A stretch of 64,000 nt of DNA from Sanghuangporus weigelae (lineage: Eukaryota; Basidiomycota; Agaricomycetes; Hymenochaetales; Hymenochaetaceae): the NCBI GenBank assembly GCA_033182465.1, contig CP137323.1, forward strand, positions 186,001-250,000. Reading direction: 5' to 3'. Position 1 is the first letter of the stretch, and every line of letters starts with the position of its first letter. Shown here piece by piece: positions 46,886 to 59,014 of the stretch. Under the pieces are notes generated by a model. The model was not told where the DNA came from and did no database searches. It saw only the letters and a program-made list of their open reading frames with translations. A program made the translations under genes and the position numbers.

Positions 46886-48313
46886 TCACCTCTCACCCTG
46901 TCAGCTTATCCTTTGTCAAGAAAGGCACTCAACAATACCCTTCAAAAGCCCTTCCGGATCTCGAGTTCTTTTGTTCATTTGACAAAATGCTACCTATTCT
47001 TCCGCGCCCCCAGAGAAGAGCAGGCCTCCTTATTAATTATCTCCGTTACAAACCCGAATTCGGAAAAGAAAGATCGTCATGAGTATGGGGTATTGCCGAG
47101 AAGTGTTCGGGTTGTTCGGATGAGCATCTACAGTAGACAGCGATTTGAGCTCGGGTCCAGTCAGGTAGTTGACACTGTCACCGGCGATCTGAGTCTGGTG
47201 CTGGCATCAGAATCCTTACGGACAGACATCCAGTACTAGCGCGAAATAGACTTGAAAAATGGGAGACTTGCCGCCATGAATAAATATAAGCACAAGTTTG
47301 TTTAAATGTGACAAAGCCGAATAGAATCTTTTGCAAGTTCCCGACGCAGCCACTGATCGTATCCAGCGATCGGTGCACAGATGTACGCTTAAAATGAGTG
47401 GATTCGCCCATAAAGTATAATAGAATAGAACAGACGGACAGATCAAGAGAATAGAAGAGGGAAAGCGTCCGAAGCAGCTGCCAGGATACTCTGTAAAGCG
47501 CAGAGGATTGGTCAGAAACTAAGCTTGACACGAGTTCAGGCAAGCTAGGACAAGCCCAAGCGGTGTTTGCATTCAAAATTTCTACTGTCGGCCGAGTTTA
47601 CTGAAACTGAAAGAAAGTGAGATGGGCGTCTTGCTCAGCTCAACGCGTATTGCGCACGTAAGCAAACTGCGGAAACAGACCCCGTCACGCGTCAAGTCAG
47701 AGTCCAATCAGCGTCCCTTGTTCACGAACCACCACCAGCGCATCATTCGCCTGCTGAATGCTTGAACAAGTGACTGGCCGAATCAAGGCCAAGCGGCAGA
47801 AATGTCGGGAAAGCTGTAATGCGACTGCTTATATGCCGTACAGGCTATCCCACCTGAAACAGTCCTGCCGCTGGCGACCATGCGTTTTGAAGTTTTGATA
47901 CATTTCTTCCCATACATTCAATCTCTCCTCTCCATTCCTTGCCCGGTGAGATAGATTCAGACCGGCAACTCGGCCGAGGTCTCCATGAAAAAGATGAAAG
48001 ATTCCTATCTGCGGCACAAGTACAAACATCAAATATTCCTCTCACAGCCGCCGGAATTGCTTCCTGATCGTCTGGAGAGAAAAAGGGTCCCTTCTGGGAA
48101 AAAGAGTTTAGTTCAGGCACTGTTGCTTACTCGGGCGTTCGTAGCTTCCATGGATTTGGAATCTCCCTGTCTTATAATGCTTGATCTCCGAACAGAACAG
48201 ATCTTTCCGTCTCACAGACGCCCTAGGCCTGTCTCCAATCGCCTCACCGGGTCTTTATGCCAATTCAGCTTGTTGCACCTCACATCCCATGAGAGGGCAC
48301 CTTGCTTGTTGTC
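46886..48313. other. Intergenic region upstream of the second DUF6533 gene
   Basis: A minus-strand stretch (47576-47178) is open but lacks an ATG start and any family resemblance. No repeats were seen. The last 100 bases are the likely promoter of the gene at 48314. Confidence 0.4.
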
Positions 48314-50991
48314 ATGAATGTTACCGACCAGGATGTAGCTGCCTTGGCTACTACAGCTCGCCATTTGTACGTGCAGTCGCTAGTTCCGTCACATTGCCAA
48401 CATCCGTTGAATAAATATTTTCGGACTCGTTCGTGTCCTATAGAACGGCAGCTAAGATGTTCTCTCTGGCTTGCTGTGGTACGTTTGTCATTGAATTCCT
48501 AGTCTCTTTCAGTTTGCTAATGACTCTGAACAGTAATGCTTTACTTTGACATGCTCGTCACGTTTGGAGATGAGGTTGAGAGGATATGGAAGCAGCGGTT
48601 CACCTTTGCGACGGTGTTGTGGTTCATGGTCTGCCTTCTCTCTTTCTCCCCAAAAAAGACGGGACTGACAATGGTCGCCACTGGTTTCAGAATCGATATT
48701 TGTCACCTCTGGGTTACGTCGTTGTCATTGCCTGTACGTCCTTCCGTACTCGTTCCAGATCTGTGACAAGTTCAAATTTGATCTAGCGTTTCACATGAAC
48801 TGGCCCAAGTCGGTTTGTGATCGTTACGTTCTCTTTCCCGAAATCCTCAAGGTTTTCACGGCAGCGGCTATCGGAGGTTCGTGTAGTCTATTCTTACTTA
48901 CTTGAATATACCGAGACCATCGGAATTCAGAGAGTGATGCGATCATAACTAACATCATTCGCTTTTGGCGCTATTTCCGTTTCCACAGTGATATTCATCC
49001 TCCGTCTGTATTCGATCTATGGTGGGAGTATGGTTATATTGGTGACGTTTTCGGTCCTTTTAGTAGCAGAGCTTGTGGTTAAGATTGTGAGTGTGCCTAT
49101 CTCCAGTCGCTCTCCGAGTCGATAAGTAACATCTATCCGAATAGTGGGCTTTTACTGATGGAACGAGCGTCAATTTACCTCCTGGTAAGTCTTATCTCCG
49201 GAAAGCCGATTCACCCTAATAGGTCCGTCGGCCAGGTGTTGATAACGTTGTTTCCGCCTTTCTTTAGGTCTTGTCGGGTGCGTCCTCACAGGGAGAGGCA
49301 ATTCGTAAGCTTCTTTATTTTATCTCCTATCTTTCGGGATTCGAATAATACAAATCTTGTCGTTAGGAACGACCGCTTCGTCTTCACCTGGATCGCGGAG
49401 CTCGCCTTTGGTACGTTCCATTCCAACTTTCCCAACTTTCCATCCGTTTATTCGGTTTTACTCACATGAGGCGCATTATTTCTGTCTTGGTATTGCAAAT
49501 GCAATGTGTTTTTGCAGATTCGATTGTGTTCATTGCTACTTTTTCGCGAACTCTCATAATTTATCGTCGACACCGCCAAGGAGCTGCCATTCCTTTGATC
49601 AAGATCATGATGCGAGATGGTGAGTTCCGCCGTATTTCCGCGGTCCGAAGAGTGGAGACAGTAAATGACACAATGGTCCTCAGGTATCATATACTTCCTG
49701 GTCATTTTCGTTGCGAATGCGGTCACAGTAGTATTATTTATTGTGCGTTAATTTATGGACTTCCTGAATGAATAACATGCTGACTTCATTCCAAGACGCT
49801 TCCCGTAAGAATCAACTATCAATCACTTGTTTTCTTCTACTGGATTTATTGATGCCGTGGTTTTTTCTTGTGTAGCCCGACCTGAAGGCAGTCAATGCGA
49901 GTTTCAGTACGCTCATCACGAGTCTCATGGTTTCGCGATTGATATTGAACCTTCGAAACCAAGCCATGCGACCCAGAGCGAACGTGATGTCCTACCCATC
50001 CTCCAGTCAGCAAATCCACACAGATCAAGAGATACAGACACAATATCGAGGTCTTACATCCACTGTTATCGGGAACCTTGGTCAACCAGTGGAGACTGAA
50101 TGGTTCTACGAAGCCGAGGGTGATAAAGATGAGAAGGCTTCTCGCGAACGAGATGAGAGCGATCGTGGACGAAAGGATACGTATGCGATGGAGAATTTGA
50201 AGAGCCAGCGGAACCATACAAGTTCAAGTACGAATGGGTCCACGTTACCTGTCGGACAGATTGTGGTAGAAGTGACGCAGACGCTGAGTGTCACGACGGA
50301 CATTCACACGAGAACAGAAGAAGACGCATCATACCCTTACGCGCAACCACCTCCCCATGCATACTCATATCCATACCCATACCGAATCGACGGCGACTTC
50401 AGGTTATCTCATGAGGGCAGCCGCGAGGATGCAACCAGAAATCCTGATCATCCTTCTTCGGTGCTCTCACATTCCTTAACGACCACCGCGGCGCAGCGAG
50501 CTTTGGGCGTGGTGGGAAGAATATTACGCCCAGGGAGCTCACGAAGCGCACGAAGCACCACGTCCGCCTCCCACGCGTTCCATCACTCGCGGGAGCAGCA
50601 GCAGCAGCACCACCAACAACAACACGATAATACGGATGCAAACGAAAACTACGACGAAAGAAGTTCAGAAAGCGGGCATGGAAATGGGTACGGGCGTGGG
50701 TATGGGTACAATCATCGTCCGTACACCTCCCCGCCAGGAACAGAACGAGTAAATCCAGAAGGAGAAGCAGAGAGAGAAGGAGATGATCTGGATCCAGGCG
50801 CGAGAGCGCAAGCTCAGGCCCAATTTCAGACGACCACGACCACGGACACGAACTCACGCGTACAGCAACGCGGCGACGGTGGGTGGCGGCCTCCGCCTAC
50901 ATGGATGCTCGAGAACGTCGATGTTTACGAGCTTGGGAGGCCGCGGCGCTCCGGGCGAAGTAGTGCTGCTCGAAGGCCTAGTACTTCGTGA
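48314..50991 (+). CDS. DUF6533 multi-pass membrane protein with long disordered C-terminal tail
   Basis: Thirteen exons starting at ATG 48314 (MNVTDQDVAALATTARHL). Several boundaries: 48314-48366, 48444-48478, 48534-48628, 48691-48733, 48787-48876, 48989-49086, 49145-49184, 49268-49304, 49367-49410, 49518-49619, 49684-49742, 49796-49804 and 49876-50991. The DUF6533 signature YFDMLVTFGDEVERIWKQR is followed by NRYLSPLGYVVVIA, then WPKSVCDRYVLFPEILKVF, GVIFILRLYSIYG and further helices, ending FSTLITSLMVSRLILNLRNQ, the typical last helix. The tail after that is about 340 residues, polar and low-complexity (Gln/His runs, GYGRGYGYN, Thr runs near the end), so probably cytosolic and disordered. 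One exon is only 9 nt (ACGCTTCCC). Function of the family is unknown; a sensor or receptor-like role is speculation. Confidence 0.88.
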
Positions 50992-51964
50992 TGGGATGAC
51001 TTTGTTTTTTTGCTGTTACTCTTTCTCTCATTATCCTCCCTTTATTTTCGATAAGTTCTTTTGGGATGATGCCGCTGTTGTTGTAATACATTCTGCTTGT
51101 AACTTGCAAGGACGCGCGCTTTTTCTTCCTTCCTCTTTCCTCCTTTCCCTTTCTCTGTTTCTTTATCTGGTATCCTCAGACCAGGTGCTTGTGGGATTTC
51201 GTCCTTTATACACTTGTTTGTACGCAACGAGAGCGCAGGTCGGTCTGATTCTGGTTCCAATTCTGGTTCTCTATCCACATAGTCAACCTCTTCCTTTCTC
51301 TCGTCATTCCTATTCCCCATCGATCTCTTCTCCTTTCCTGTCCTTTCTTCTCCCGCACCTTCGCTTTCTCTTTCGTCTTTCGAACTCGTTTTATTTGTAT
51401 CCACACCTCCACATCAATAGCTGTCCTTACACACACATCGGTATGCCTTGCTCGTTCTTCAAAGCTTCTTCAAAACCCTAATCTCCATCGTTTGTTCAAA
51501 AGACAAGACAAACATTTTGTTGGATAACTAGATGCATTTTCGAGTAGTAGTAATACAAGCTGCTTGCTTGCTTCCAGAGCATATGAGCGAGCACATAAGT
51601 ACGTACGCACTGTAATGTTCGAATGACGCAAAATGAAACACGATACACGTTATACGAGAGAACAACAGGGATTACTTATTCTTTTTACGTCTAAGATAAA
51701 GAAAAAAAGTTATGAATAACTGTGGAATTGCGAGAGGGGTGAGAAGTCGAGGATGGTTCAAGAAGGCAAGCAAAGAAGGCTGATGACGGTGAGTGCGAAT
51801 GAAAGAGATTACAAGAAAAGACAGAAGAAAAAGTAAGCCTCTGAGGAACGAAGGCAGTACAGGTAAAGTAAATGCACAGAACGGATTGAAAATGAAAATG
51901 AAAATAAATGACGATGTTAGTCGAACAGACGAGAGAAGTAAACCAAGCGTTATCAATCGATCGA
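50992..51964. other. Facing 3' ends of two genes
   Basis: Pyrimidine-rich (51110-51420) DNA that leaves long meaningless frames open on both strands. It holds 3' UTRs of the DUF6533 gene and the minus-strand LLGE gene. No gene is seen. Confidence 0.5.
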
Positions 51965-53731
51965 TCAAACGCGCAGATCAAGCATCCCTCGAACCAATTC
52001 GTGCTCGTGACCCGTACTCATGCTCTGGTTCGGGCCATTCGCATTGACGAATTGAGCCTGGCAACTGTTCGCAAGGGCCGACGGCCTGCGACGAAAGGGA
52101 ACGTAGATCGCGAATTCCCTTCGGCCATGCGTGCCTGAAGAGGAAGACATCTCGTGGATCTGCTGCTGTACAACATTAGCACTAGGACGAGCGCTCCCAG
52201 CAGTCCGTGGACTCGCGGGAATGCTGGTCTCGGCCTCGTACGCGTGGGCATGGGCGTCGCCAGAAGAAGTCGGCGCAGAACATTCGGAGGAAAGACAGCC
52301 AGAAGAGGTGAAACGATAAGAAGAGGATGTGGTCGTGCTGAGAAGCGAGTAATTCGAATTGGTGGAGGATCTGCTGCTCCGCCTGTCCATGGAGGACGCG
52401 GATGAGGAGGAGTAGGACGTGCGAGGGCTCTGCTCGACGATCGTCTCCAACCTCAGGCCGAGATTCGGCCGGGATGCACGGTACGTCATCAGCAATGGCG
52501 AAGTCAACGTCGGCTGCCAGCGAGTCTGTTGTGCCTCTTCTTGTTCTTCTTGTTTTAATTCGGGCTTCGTCGGCAGTGGCGGCAACGGCGCTTCCACGTC
52601 CGCATTCTCCAAATCTTTCTCGTCAAAATCTGCCTTCGGCACGGGCTTCCGCTTGATGTTGTTTTTCGGTGGCAAAGGAGGCGGCGGCGGCGACACAATC
52701 CGCGTCTGAGTCTCGATCTGAGTCTGGTTCTGAATCTGACTTTGAACTTCCTTTAGCGGAGTCGGTGGTGGTGGTGCAGAAATATCCAAAACGAGTTCGG
52801 AATCCAAGTCCGAATCTGCAGAAGACGAAGACGAAGACGAAGGAGAGGAAGATAAGAAATCTTCAGCAGGATCGTCTGGCCGCGAAACTGGAAATACGAG
52901 GTGTACGGGCACGTCCTCGCCGAGCAACTTGCACACACGCGCCATCTTCTCCCGCTTCATCTTTGTCGCAGACGGTATGCGGAACGAAGGCTCGAAGTCC
53001 AGCACTGAGTCACATAATGAATCCCGGCTCTTGCGACTAACCATGCTATCTGGACGCGGGTGCTGTTGTCTCCCGACACGCGGAGAACGTGACACCACGA
53101 CGAAAGAAGAATAGCTCTTCTCGTCACCCTCAGTAACGCTAGCGTTGACATTCTCGTTCATGAGGAACTCCGAAGACATAGAACGCGAGCGTCGTCTGCT
53201 GCTAATACTCTTCTTCGACTCCGAGGACGTCCGAGAGACCGCCGCACCACGCGTACGAGAGCGCACGACATCGCACGAAGCAGGCCGAAGCGTCGACGAT
53301 AGCGGATAGAGTTCAGGATCGACTTTGCGCCTCAAAGAAGCGGAGCGTGCGACGCGAGCAACGCCAGGTGCGTGTGACGTGATCGACAGTGACGGCTGTA
53401 GCTTCCTCGGCATCGACACTTCCATCTTAGCAGTACTACCGATCCTCGCTACAGCGTTATAAAAACAGAATCGTTAATGAGAGAAATTTTAATGTGCAAG
53501 GCACGATGACATACAAGACATTTCGTCTACCACTTGCGGTGCCTCTCCCAGCAGCCTTGACAATTTGGTCGTAGATCGTCGCAGCTGCGCCTTCTGCCGC
53601 GAACTCAGCCTGTTCACCGTCGGCGGTGGCGCCGGGTACACACGGTAGTCGTCCATCGATAGCGCGGAACTGCCAGTAGAACTGGTGCTGGTGCTGATGG
53701 TTGTGTTGGTGGAATGGCCAGAAGAACTCAT
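51965..53731 (-). CDS. Ser/Pro-rich fungal protein with two LLGE motifs, 566 aa (hypothetical)
   Basis: Two exons, 53731-53515 and 53448-51965 (66-nt intron), join exactly to 566 residues beginning MSSSGHSTNTTISTSTSS. A short basic-helix motif occurs twice: RRSTTKLSRLLGEAPQVV near residue 50 and KREKMARVCKLLGEDVPVHLVFP near residue 240. The R/K-rich...LGE-x-(V)P pattern recurs in uncharacterised basidiomycete proteins. The rest is disordered: basic/Ser stretches (SRRRSRSMSSEF), Ser/Asp runs, three proline blocks (APPPPTPLKE, SPPPPPLPPKN, APLPPLPTKP) that could bind SH3 or WW domains, and a Ser-rich region before a C-terminus FVPFRRRPSAL-like segment. No enzyme domain or membrane helix is present. 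A scaffold or signalling-adapter role is inferred from the proline motifs only. Confidence 0.82.
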
Positions 53732-54603
53732 TGCCGCGCTAGTAGGGAAGGTACTATTCCAGATTTAAGGATAAGGCGAACGAAGAGATGTGCGAAACTC
53801 GTTCGAGTCGAGTCAGCAGCAGCCCAGAGCGTCTGTACAAAGCGCGCGCGTTTCAGCGACTAGAACGAGATAGAGCGCCTGAGCGTACGAGAGGAACGGA
53901 GACGCGGGCGTATCGTATCATAACACAAAGCATACCCTGCATCTTAAGAGCGCCAAAGACAAAAGAAACGATCCAGCAAGAGCCTTGAGGCTCTATCAAG
54001 GGCCGAGAGTAACAAGATGCACCAGTCCATCTCGAGCACCACCACCACTTCTTCCATCCTTCTCACCTATTGTCCTCATCCCATCCTGTCCTATTCATCC
54101 TTTAATTTCTGCACCAGAGAGAAATGCAGAGAACACTTGTAATAGAAATACCGAATAACTCATTACGCGTCTAGATGGGCGAAAGAAGCTTCAAAGACAG
54201 GACAATAAGGAGTAAGGGATGAAGTAAGCATTTTTGATTACCTAATTTGGTCTTCGTGATGGATTGGGACAAGAGCGGGGACTCAAGTTTTCTCATGCTA
54301 TGAGTTCGCGTTAGCAACGACAATCGGACAATTGGATTGCTTGACGACGGCTAGGTGTCTACTACGTAGGACTCGGATTCGTGAATAGTGTCACAGGTAT
54401 GAAGATGTGGGTTATTCGGATCTCGACTGCCTATAGAAGAGGAGAAAAGATGGCAGGGAAATAACAATCTATTGCAAACGATCAATAAGTAAGTATTACA
54501 ATGGACTCGAACGGGAAAGATAAAGCAAGATCGTTCATCGACCGAAATGAAATGCTAGAGCCGACTGTACATATGTCCCGTTCAATGGACAAAAATGCTA
54601 TTA
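53732..54603. other. Promoter of the LLGE gene and 3' flank of the membrane-protein gene
   Basis: No coding region is supported. The right half is moderately AT-rich. Confidence 0.45.
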
Positions 54604-56019
54604 CTATGTCCTACGCAACATTAACCGTACCAAAGGTCGAACTCTGAGATACACGAACCAACTCAGCAGGAAAATCGAAATGGCCGTGAGGAAGTTCCGG
54701 GTTTCACGCTTGTCATTCTCGTAATTGTAGTAGCTAAAGCCACCGTACGAGTCCGGGTCCTTCTTCCACTCGATAAAGGCTGGGATAGCCAAGAAGATTG
54801 TGACGGTCCCGAAAGCGAGTGGTACGATCACTTCAAACACCGACGCTGATGCTGCGACTTTGCCATTGCTGAATCGTTTTGTCAAGGCGAGGACGAGTGA
54901 GTGGAAGACAACGTAGACGCTGCAAAGGATGGACGACTTGGTAAGCATATCAATATGCAGTTCGATGTACTGATGTCCTTGCTGTTGCTGGCGTTGCCAT
55001 CGCCAATCTAAATGACTAGCGCTGTGCTGTGAGTAGTACTTCTTGAACTCGTCGAGGAAGAATAAACGAAGCGCGTAGGATGCCAATGCTTGCGCGAGAG
55101 CCTAAAGTGTGCATCAACATCCATTCAGCGTTAGTGAAATGCTATTCCGTGCCACCTTTCAAAGAAGTTGAACATACTATGAGAGAGATATCTCCAAACT
55201 TTCCCATCGCGGACTGTATGTTCTGCACGCGCGTTGATAATCTGCTGATAGTCGGTAACGAGATTTGGACCATGGCACTGTCACGGTGATGCTCCTGATG
55301 AGCGTCGTGTGCTTGACCGATATCAATCGCACTATAATTATGTGCCGAGTAGAGCTTAGCACCGGAATCCTCTCCTGAAAGTCACGGACGCAAACTCTAC
55401 ATTAGCATACAAAACGTCGCGTAGAAGATATAAAGTAAGGAACTTACCTTTTTCCGAGCATTTCAGGACGAATTCAGAATCACAACGCGGATTCTCCGCC
55501 TTTTCTAGATCATAATCACTTGGCTGACCATCTGGCGTGCTTTCTGTCGGAGACAAAGTCTACTCAGCGTGTACCGAATGATGAATGGAATAAAGTACTG
55601 ACCTGGTTTCTCTTCCTCCATCGTGATTACAGCTCTATCAGAGACAAGATGGATTCCTTTCACCAGCAAGGCGCTCCAAGAGGCAAAATGGGCCTACTAG
55701 CGTGTGCACAGTGCAGTAGGATGGCAGTTTGAAATCAAGAACGTGGAAGACGACCAGAATCATGACTCCCCATCAAGCGCCCATATTTTAAATTTACCGA
55801 CCTCCATTGAGATCTCGTGACGGTGATGTGCTGCAACGGTCGTCGCTGTGCTATGCTGAGCTGAATAAACTCAGCGTTCCTCCCCGACGCGATGGGTAAG
55901 AATTCGAAGAATACATTGTGGCCATCGTACAAACCGGGGTGACTTGCAAAGGAAGAGATACGGCCATGCCCCTACAGTCAGACAAGTTGCAACCATCACA
56001 GAAACAACACCATCGCCAT
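54604..56019 (-). CDS. Six-exon membrane protein, 354 aa, family not recognised
   Basis: Exons 56019-56011, 55971-55798, 55693-55603, 55543-55448, 55374-55178 and 55101-54604 have GT-AG ends and exact phase, giving 354 residues. The N-terminal region (SFASHPGLYDGHNVFFEFLP, RSQWRSAHFASWSALLVKG) looks globular. It is followed by an acidic segment (ESTPDGQPSDYDLEKAENPR), a helical amphipathic stretch (LPTISRLSTRVQNIQSAMG) and three hydrophobic helices near the C-terminus (SILCSVYVVFHSLVLALT, FEVIVPLAFGTVTIFLAIPA, FLTAISIFLLSWFVYL), ending in a basic RVRPLVRLMLRRT tail. I do not recognise the family. The 9-nt first exon is the weakest call; the true start may lie further upstream. Confidence 0.72.
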
Positions 56020-56795
56020 GAAGCTAACTTCCCCGCACCAGCGATTCGAGCAGCTCGCGGCTCAAGTATGTAGAACCCCCACCAGACCTATTTAGAAGAG
56101 TGGTCTGAGAAAGGGGAAATTACCAGAAGTGTTGACATTGTTTCGGACGACTCACTTACCTTCCTTTCGGGAAGAATTCAGCTCGGCGTATTTGTCGTGT
56201 GGTCATTTGAACCGCAGAAACCAACCTCCGAGTTGATTCGGAATGGACATTCCAGAGCGAGATGGAGAATACATAAAAGTGACTGGTCCGTCGCATCAAC
56301 AAATCAAGTACTACATAGCCGTTTGCATTAGTAATGGCACTCTGGATTTTTTTTGAGTGAAGAAAACTTGTTTCAGAAGCAGATGGGAAAATGGACTTCG
56401 CCGTGATAACTCCACATCTGGCATGCTTTCCACCTTTTCTCTGGTACTACCCATTTCGTCCCGAGCTCAATTCTCAACCAAATTGCCCAGAAGAAGTTTC
56501 TAAATTAATTATTGACTGTCTACTGTCTGTAAAAATTTGAAAGAAAAGAATTGTTTTGTAGAATATAATTGAATGCCTTCTAATCTTGAGGTAGTAGTGG
56601 GCAGAAAGTCACCCCAAGGAGATCTACATCAGATATCGCAATTGAGAAAATTTGTGCTTTTCTCTTTGTATGAGTAACACATGCAAATCAAGTTTCAGTG
56701 AAGAAGAGTTGGAACTGATGGTTTTGTGATGCTGTTGACCCTCAAATCCGACCAAAAATTTTCACTAAGTCCACTCATCACATGTTATAATATGA
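56020..56795. other. Intergenic boundary between genes and retroelement nest
   Basis: No gene or repeat copy was recognised. It ends at the CTTTA duplication that flanks the first LTR. Confidence 0.45.
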
Positions 56796-56800
56796 CTTTA

Positions 56801-58319
56801 TGAAAGGATCCGTTAAAACTCGCATCAGGATCGACACGATCAGCAGATCCACACAATCAGCTTTCCAAACACGACCGGTAACCAAGCCAGCTATCACGGG
56901 CCCAAGCAATCGAGCGGCCTAGGCAACAGTAACCCGTTACCACCCGAGCGCTAGAAGCACCGAAGCGGATACGTAATCCCGCTAACAGCTAACACCGCCG
57001 ACCGCCTATTACCGCGGACTACCACTCTAACGCCGCCGACCAAGTAACCCAAGCGACCTCGATCAAAAGAAGTGATCAAACTTCTTAGAAGTCCAGAAGC
57101 ACAACTACTAAGCCTAAACGCTAAAAGGCTAAAGGCTAATAAGGTTTATGGAGACCTCACTGGCATTTCAGCACTGTCAAGTCTGTGCATGAGTTTACAT
57201 GGTCCTTTATGAAGTATACTACATAGTATGCACAGCAACAGTTGGTACGCGTGACTGTCACATCGAAACCGAGCGACACCTTCAAGATACAATGCATTCC
57301 AATCCACCAAACCCAATAGTACCCAAGAAACGAGAGGAACTCACGATCACAACTCGAACCCCTCGAATTGCGAACCCAATAACTTGGAGAATGATTGGAT
57401 GGTATAGACCAGAGTTGCACACACCATGTCCAGCATCTACGATACAGGCAAACCTTTATTTACCGAGAGATGCGAACCTGGAGACCAAGCAATTACAACT
57501 CCTTATACAATGAAGGATATGGCGCTACATTCGAGATATACGATATGAAGGCAAAGCATGGCTAGTCACCAGAACCCAGCAGAACCCGCCAGCAGAGCTT
57601 ATGCAGTTCATGATATGCCTTGGACCATACTCTACACCAACCCGACACCTTAACACTGACGTGCGAGTTATGCTTACCCTCGCTGGACCTCGAGATGAAT
57701 TCCGAAGAATCACATACCGAGCAGCCTACATCGCTCCAAGAGCAAAGATGCCACTCAATGACGGCAATGACATCGTTATGGAGTACTGACAGTGGAGTAT
57801 TCCACATCGGAACACCACCTCTATTGTCTCAGTCAGCAACTCCACAGAATTCTGTCATAGTGGAAACGACCTTACAAAGATTGGAGCAAAGTGGAGCAAA
57901 GCGCAGCAGGATGACAAAGGAACAGATGTAATGGTGGAGAAAGGTGGAGAAAAGTGGAGTAAAGTGGAGACAGGATGAGCAAGAAATAGGACGGAAAATG
58001 GAATATCTGGGAGCATAAATAGTTGTAGGATTAGGCCCTCATTTCCCCATCTTTCGATCCTCTTAACACACTGGTGTAAAGCTTGCCCTACAGCGAGCTA
58101 TTACTGTGTGCTTTGTACTATCACGCCTCTTGGAAATCCCAATCTGCTTTACTATCACCTCATATCTGAAAGCATCCATAACTCGGACCGTGACTAAGAA
58201 GGCTAGTAAGGGACCACGTGGTACAGCCAGACGTGGGTAGATAAGATCACCTCTGCACAACACACCGCTGCTTAGGCAAAAGGATCGAACCAGTGTAACC
58301 CCGGGCCTACTCCCTAACA
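56801..58319. mobile_element. Solo LTR (copy A), 1.52 kb, 5-bp target duplication
   Basis: The block starts TGAAAGGATCC and ends CCCTAACA, the TG...CA ends of an LTR, and is flanked on both sides by CTTTA (56796-56800 and 58320-58324). A diverged second copy lies at 58875-63665. No gag or pol reading is attached, so it is a solo LTR fossil. Family (Ty3/Gypsy or Ty1/Copia) cannot be settled without internal sequence. The intact duplication suggests a fairly recent origin. Confidence 0.83.
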
Positions 58320-58456
58320 CTTTACTTCACTTAAAAACACTTGGGAGTGCCATTACTAACGCAAACAGCTGTAAGATGCGATAGGCTGGAGGAAAAGAAT
58401 TGCTGGAAACGACACATGATGCAGACACAAAAGTACCAGGCAACAATGGGTATCTG

Positions 58457-58874
58457 TTGTAGTGCACACCACTATTCTATGCGTCGGCGGACAAGTATTG
58501 TACATACTTCACCAGTGTCCAACACGCTGGTGCATCAGCTGCCTGAGTGACTCCAACAGTTGCGAGGAGTATATACAACTCGATTCAATCCTTCCGAGCA
58601 CTTCGCCATATCTTAGGATGCACCTGAGACTTCATACATATTTCGTTTCACACCATTTCACCTTCCCTTGCACATATGTCACCTTCCGAGACCCCAAAAA
58701 CCTGCTAATACTGTGCCGCAGGCGCCACACCATATCTCATTTGTCCATACTTTGTCACACTACCATTCGTCAACCACCGCTTCAGTCATCCAAGCAGATA
58801 TCGGCACTCCGAAGCCTGGACCCAGACTCCTGATGGGACCCTAGGCCTTCTCATCAACATTTCACACTGCCAGG
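58457..58874. repeat. LTR-like fragment related to the 59015 element
   Basis: About 415 bp starting near TGTAGTGCACACC that matches the first part of the block at 59015-60487 (shared words TATATACAACTCGATT and CATTTCACACTGCCAG). It ends where LTR copy B begins and is a fragment of an older retroelement. Confidence 0.7.
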
Positions 58875-59014
58875 TGAAAGGATCCACTCAAAATCTCACA
58901 TCAGGATCGACGCAATCAGCAGATCTACATGATCGGCCTTCCAAATGCAACTGGTAATCAAGCCAGCTACCACAGGCCCAAATGATCAAGCAGCCTCGGC
59001 AACAGTAACCCGTT

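Noticed and set aside
50783-51481. Long plus-strand open frame after the second DUF6533 gene
   Set aside because: It overlaps the real last exon in another frame and then reads through pyrimidine-rich 3' DNA into a low-complexity Ser/Leu/Phe product.
57199-57790. Protein-coding genes inside the 1.5-kb LTR repeats
   Set aside because: The frames lie wholly inside an element with TG...CA ends and target duplication, resemble no retroelement protein, and are only kept because the copies are similar.
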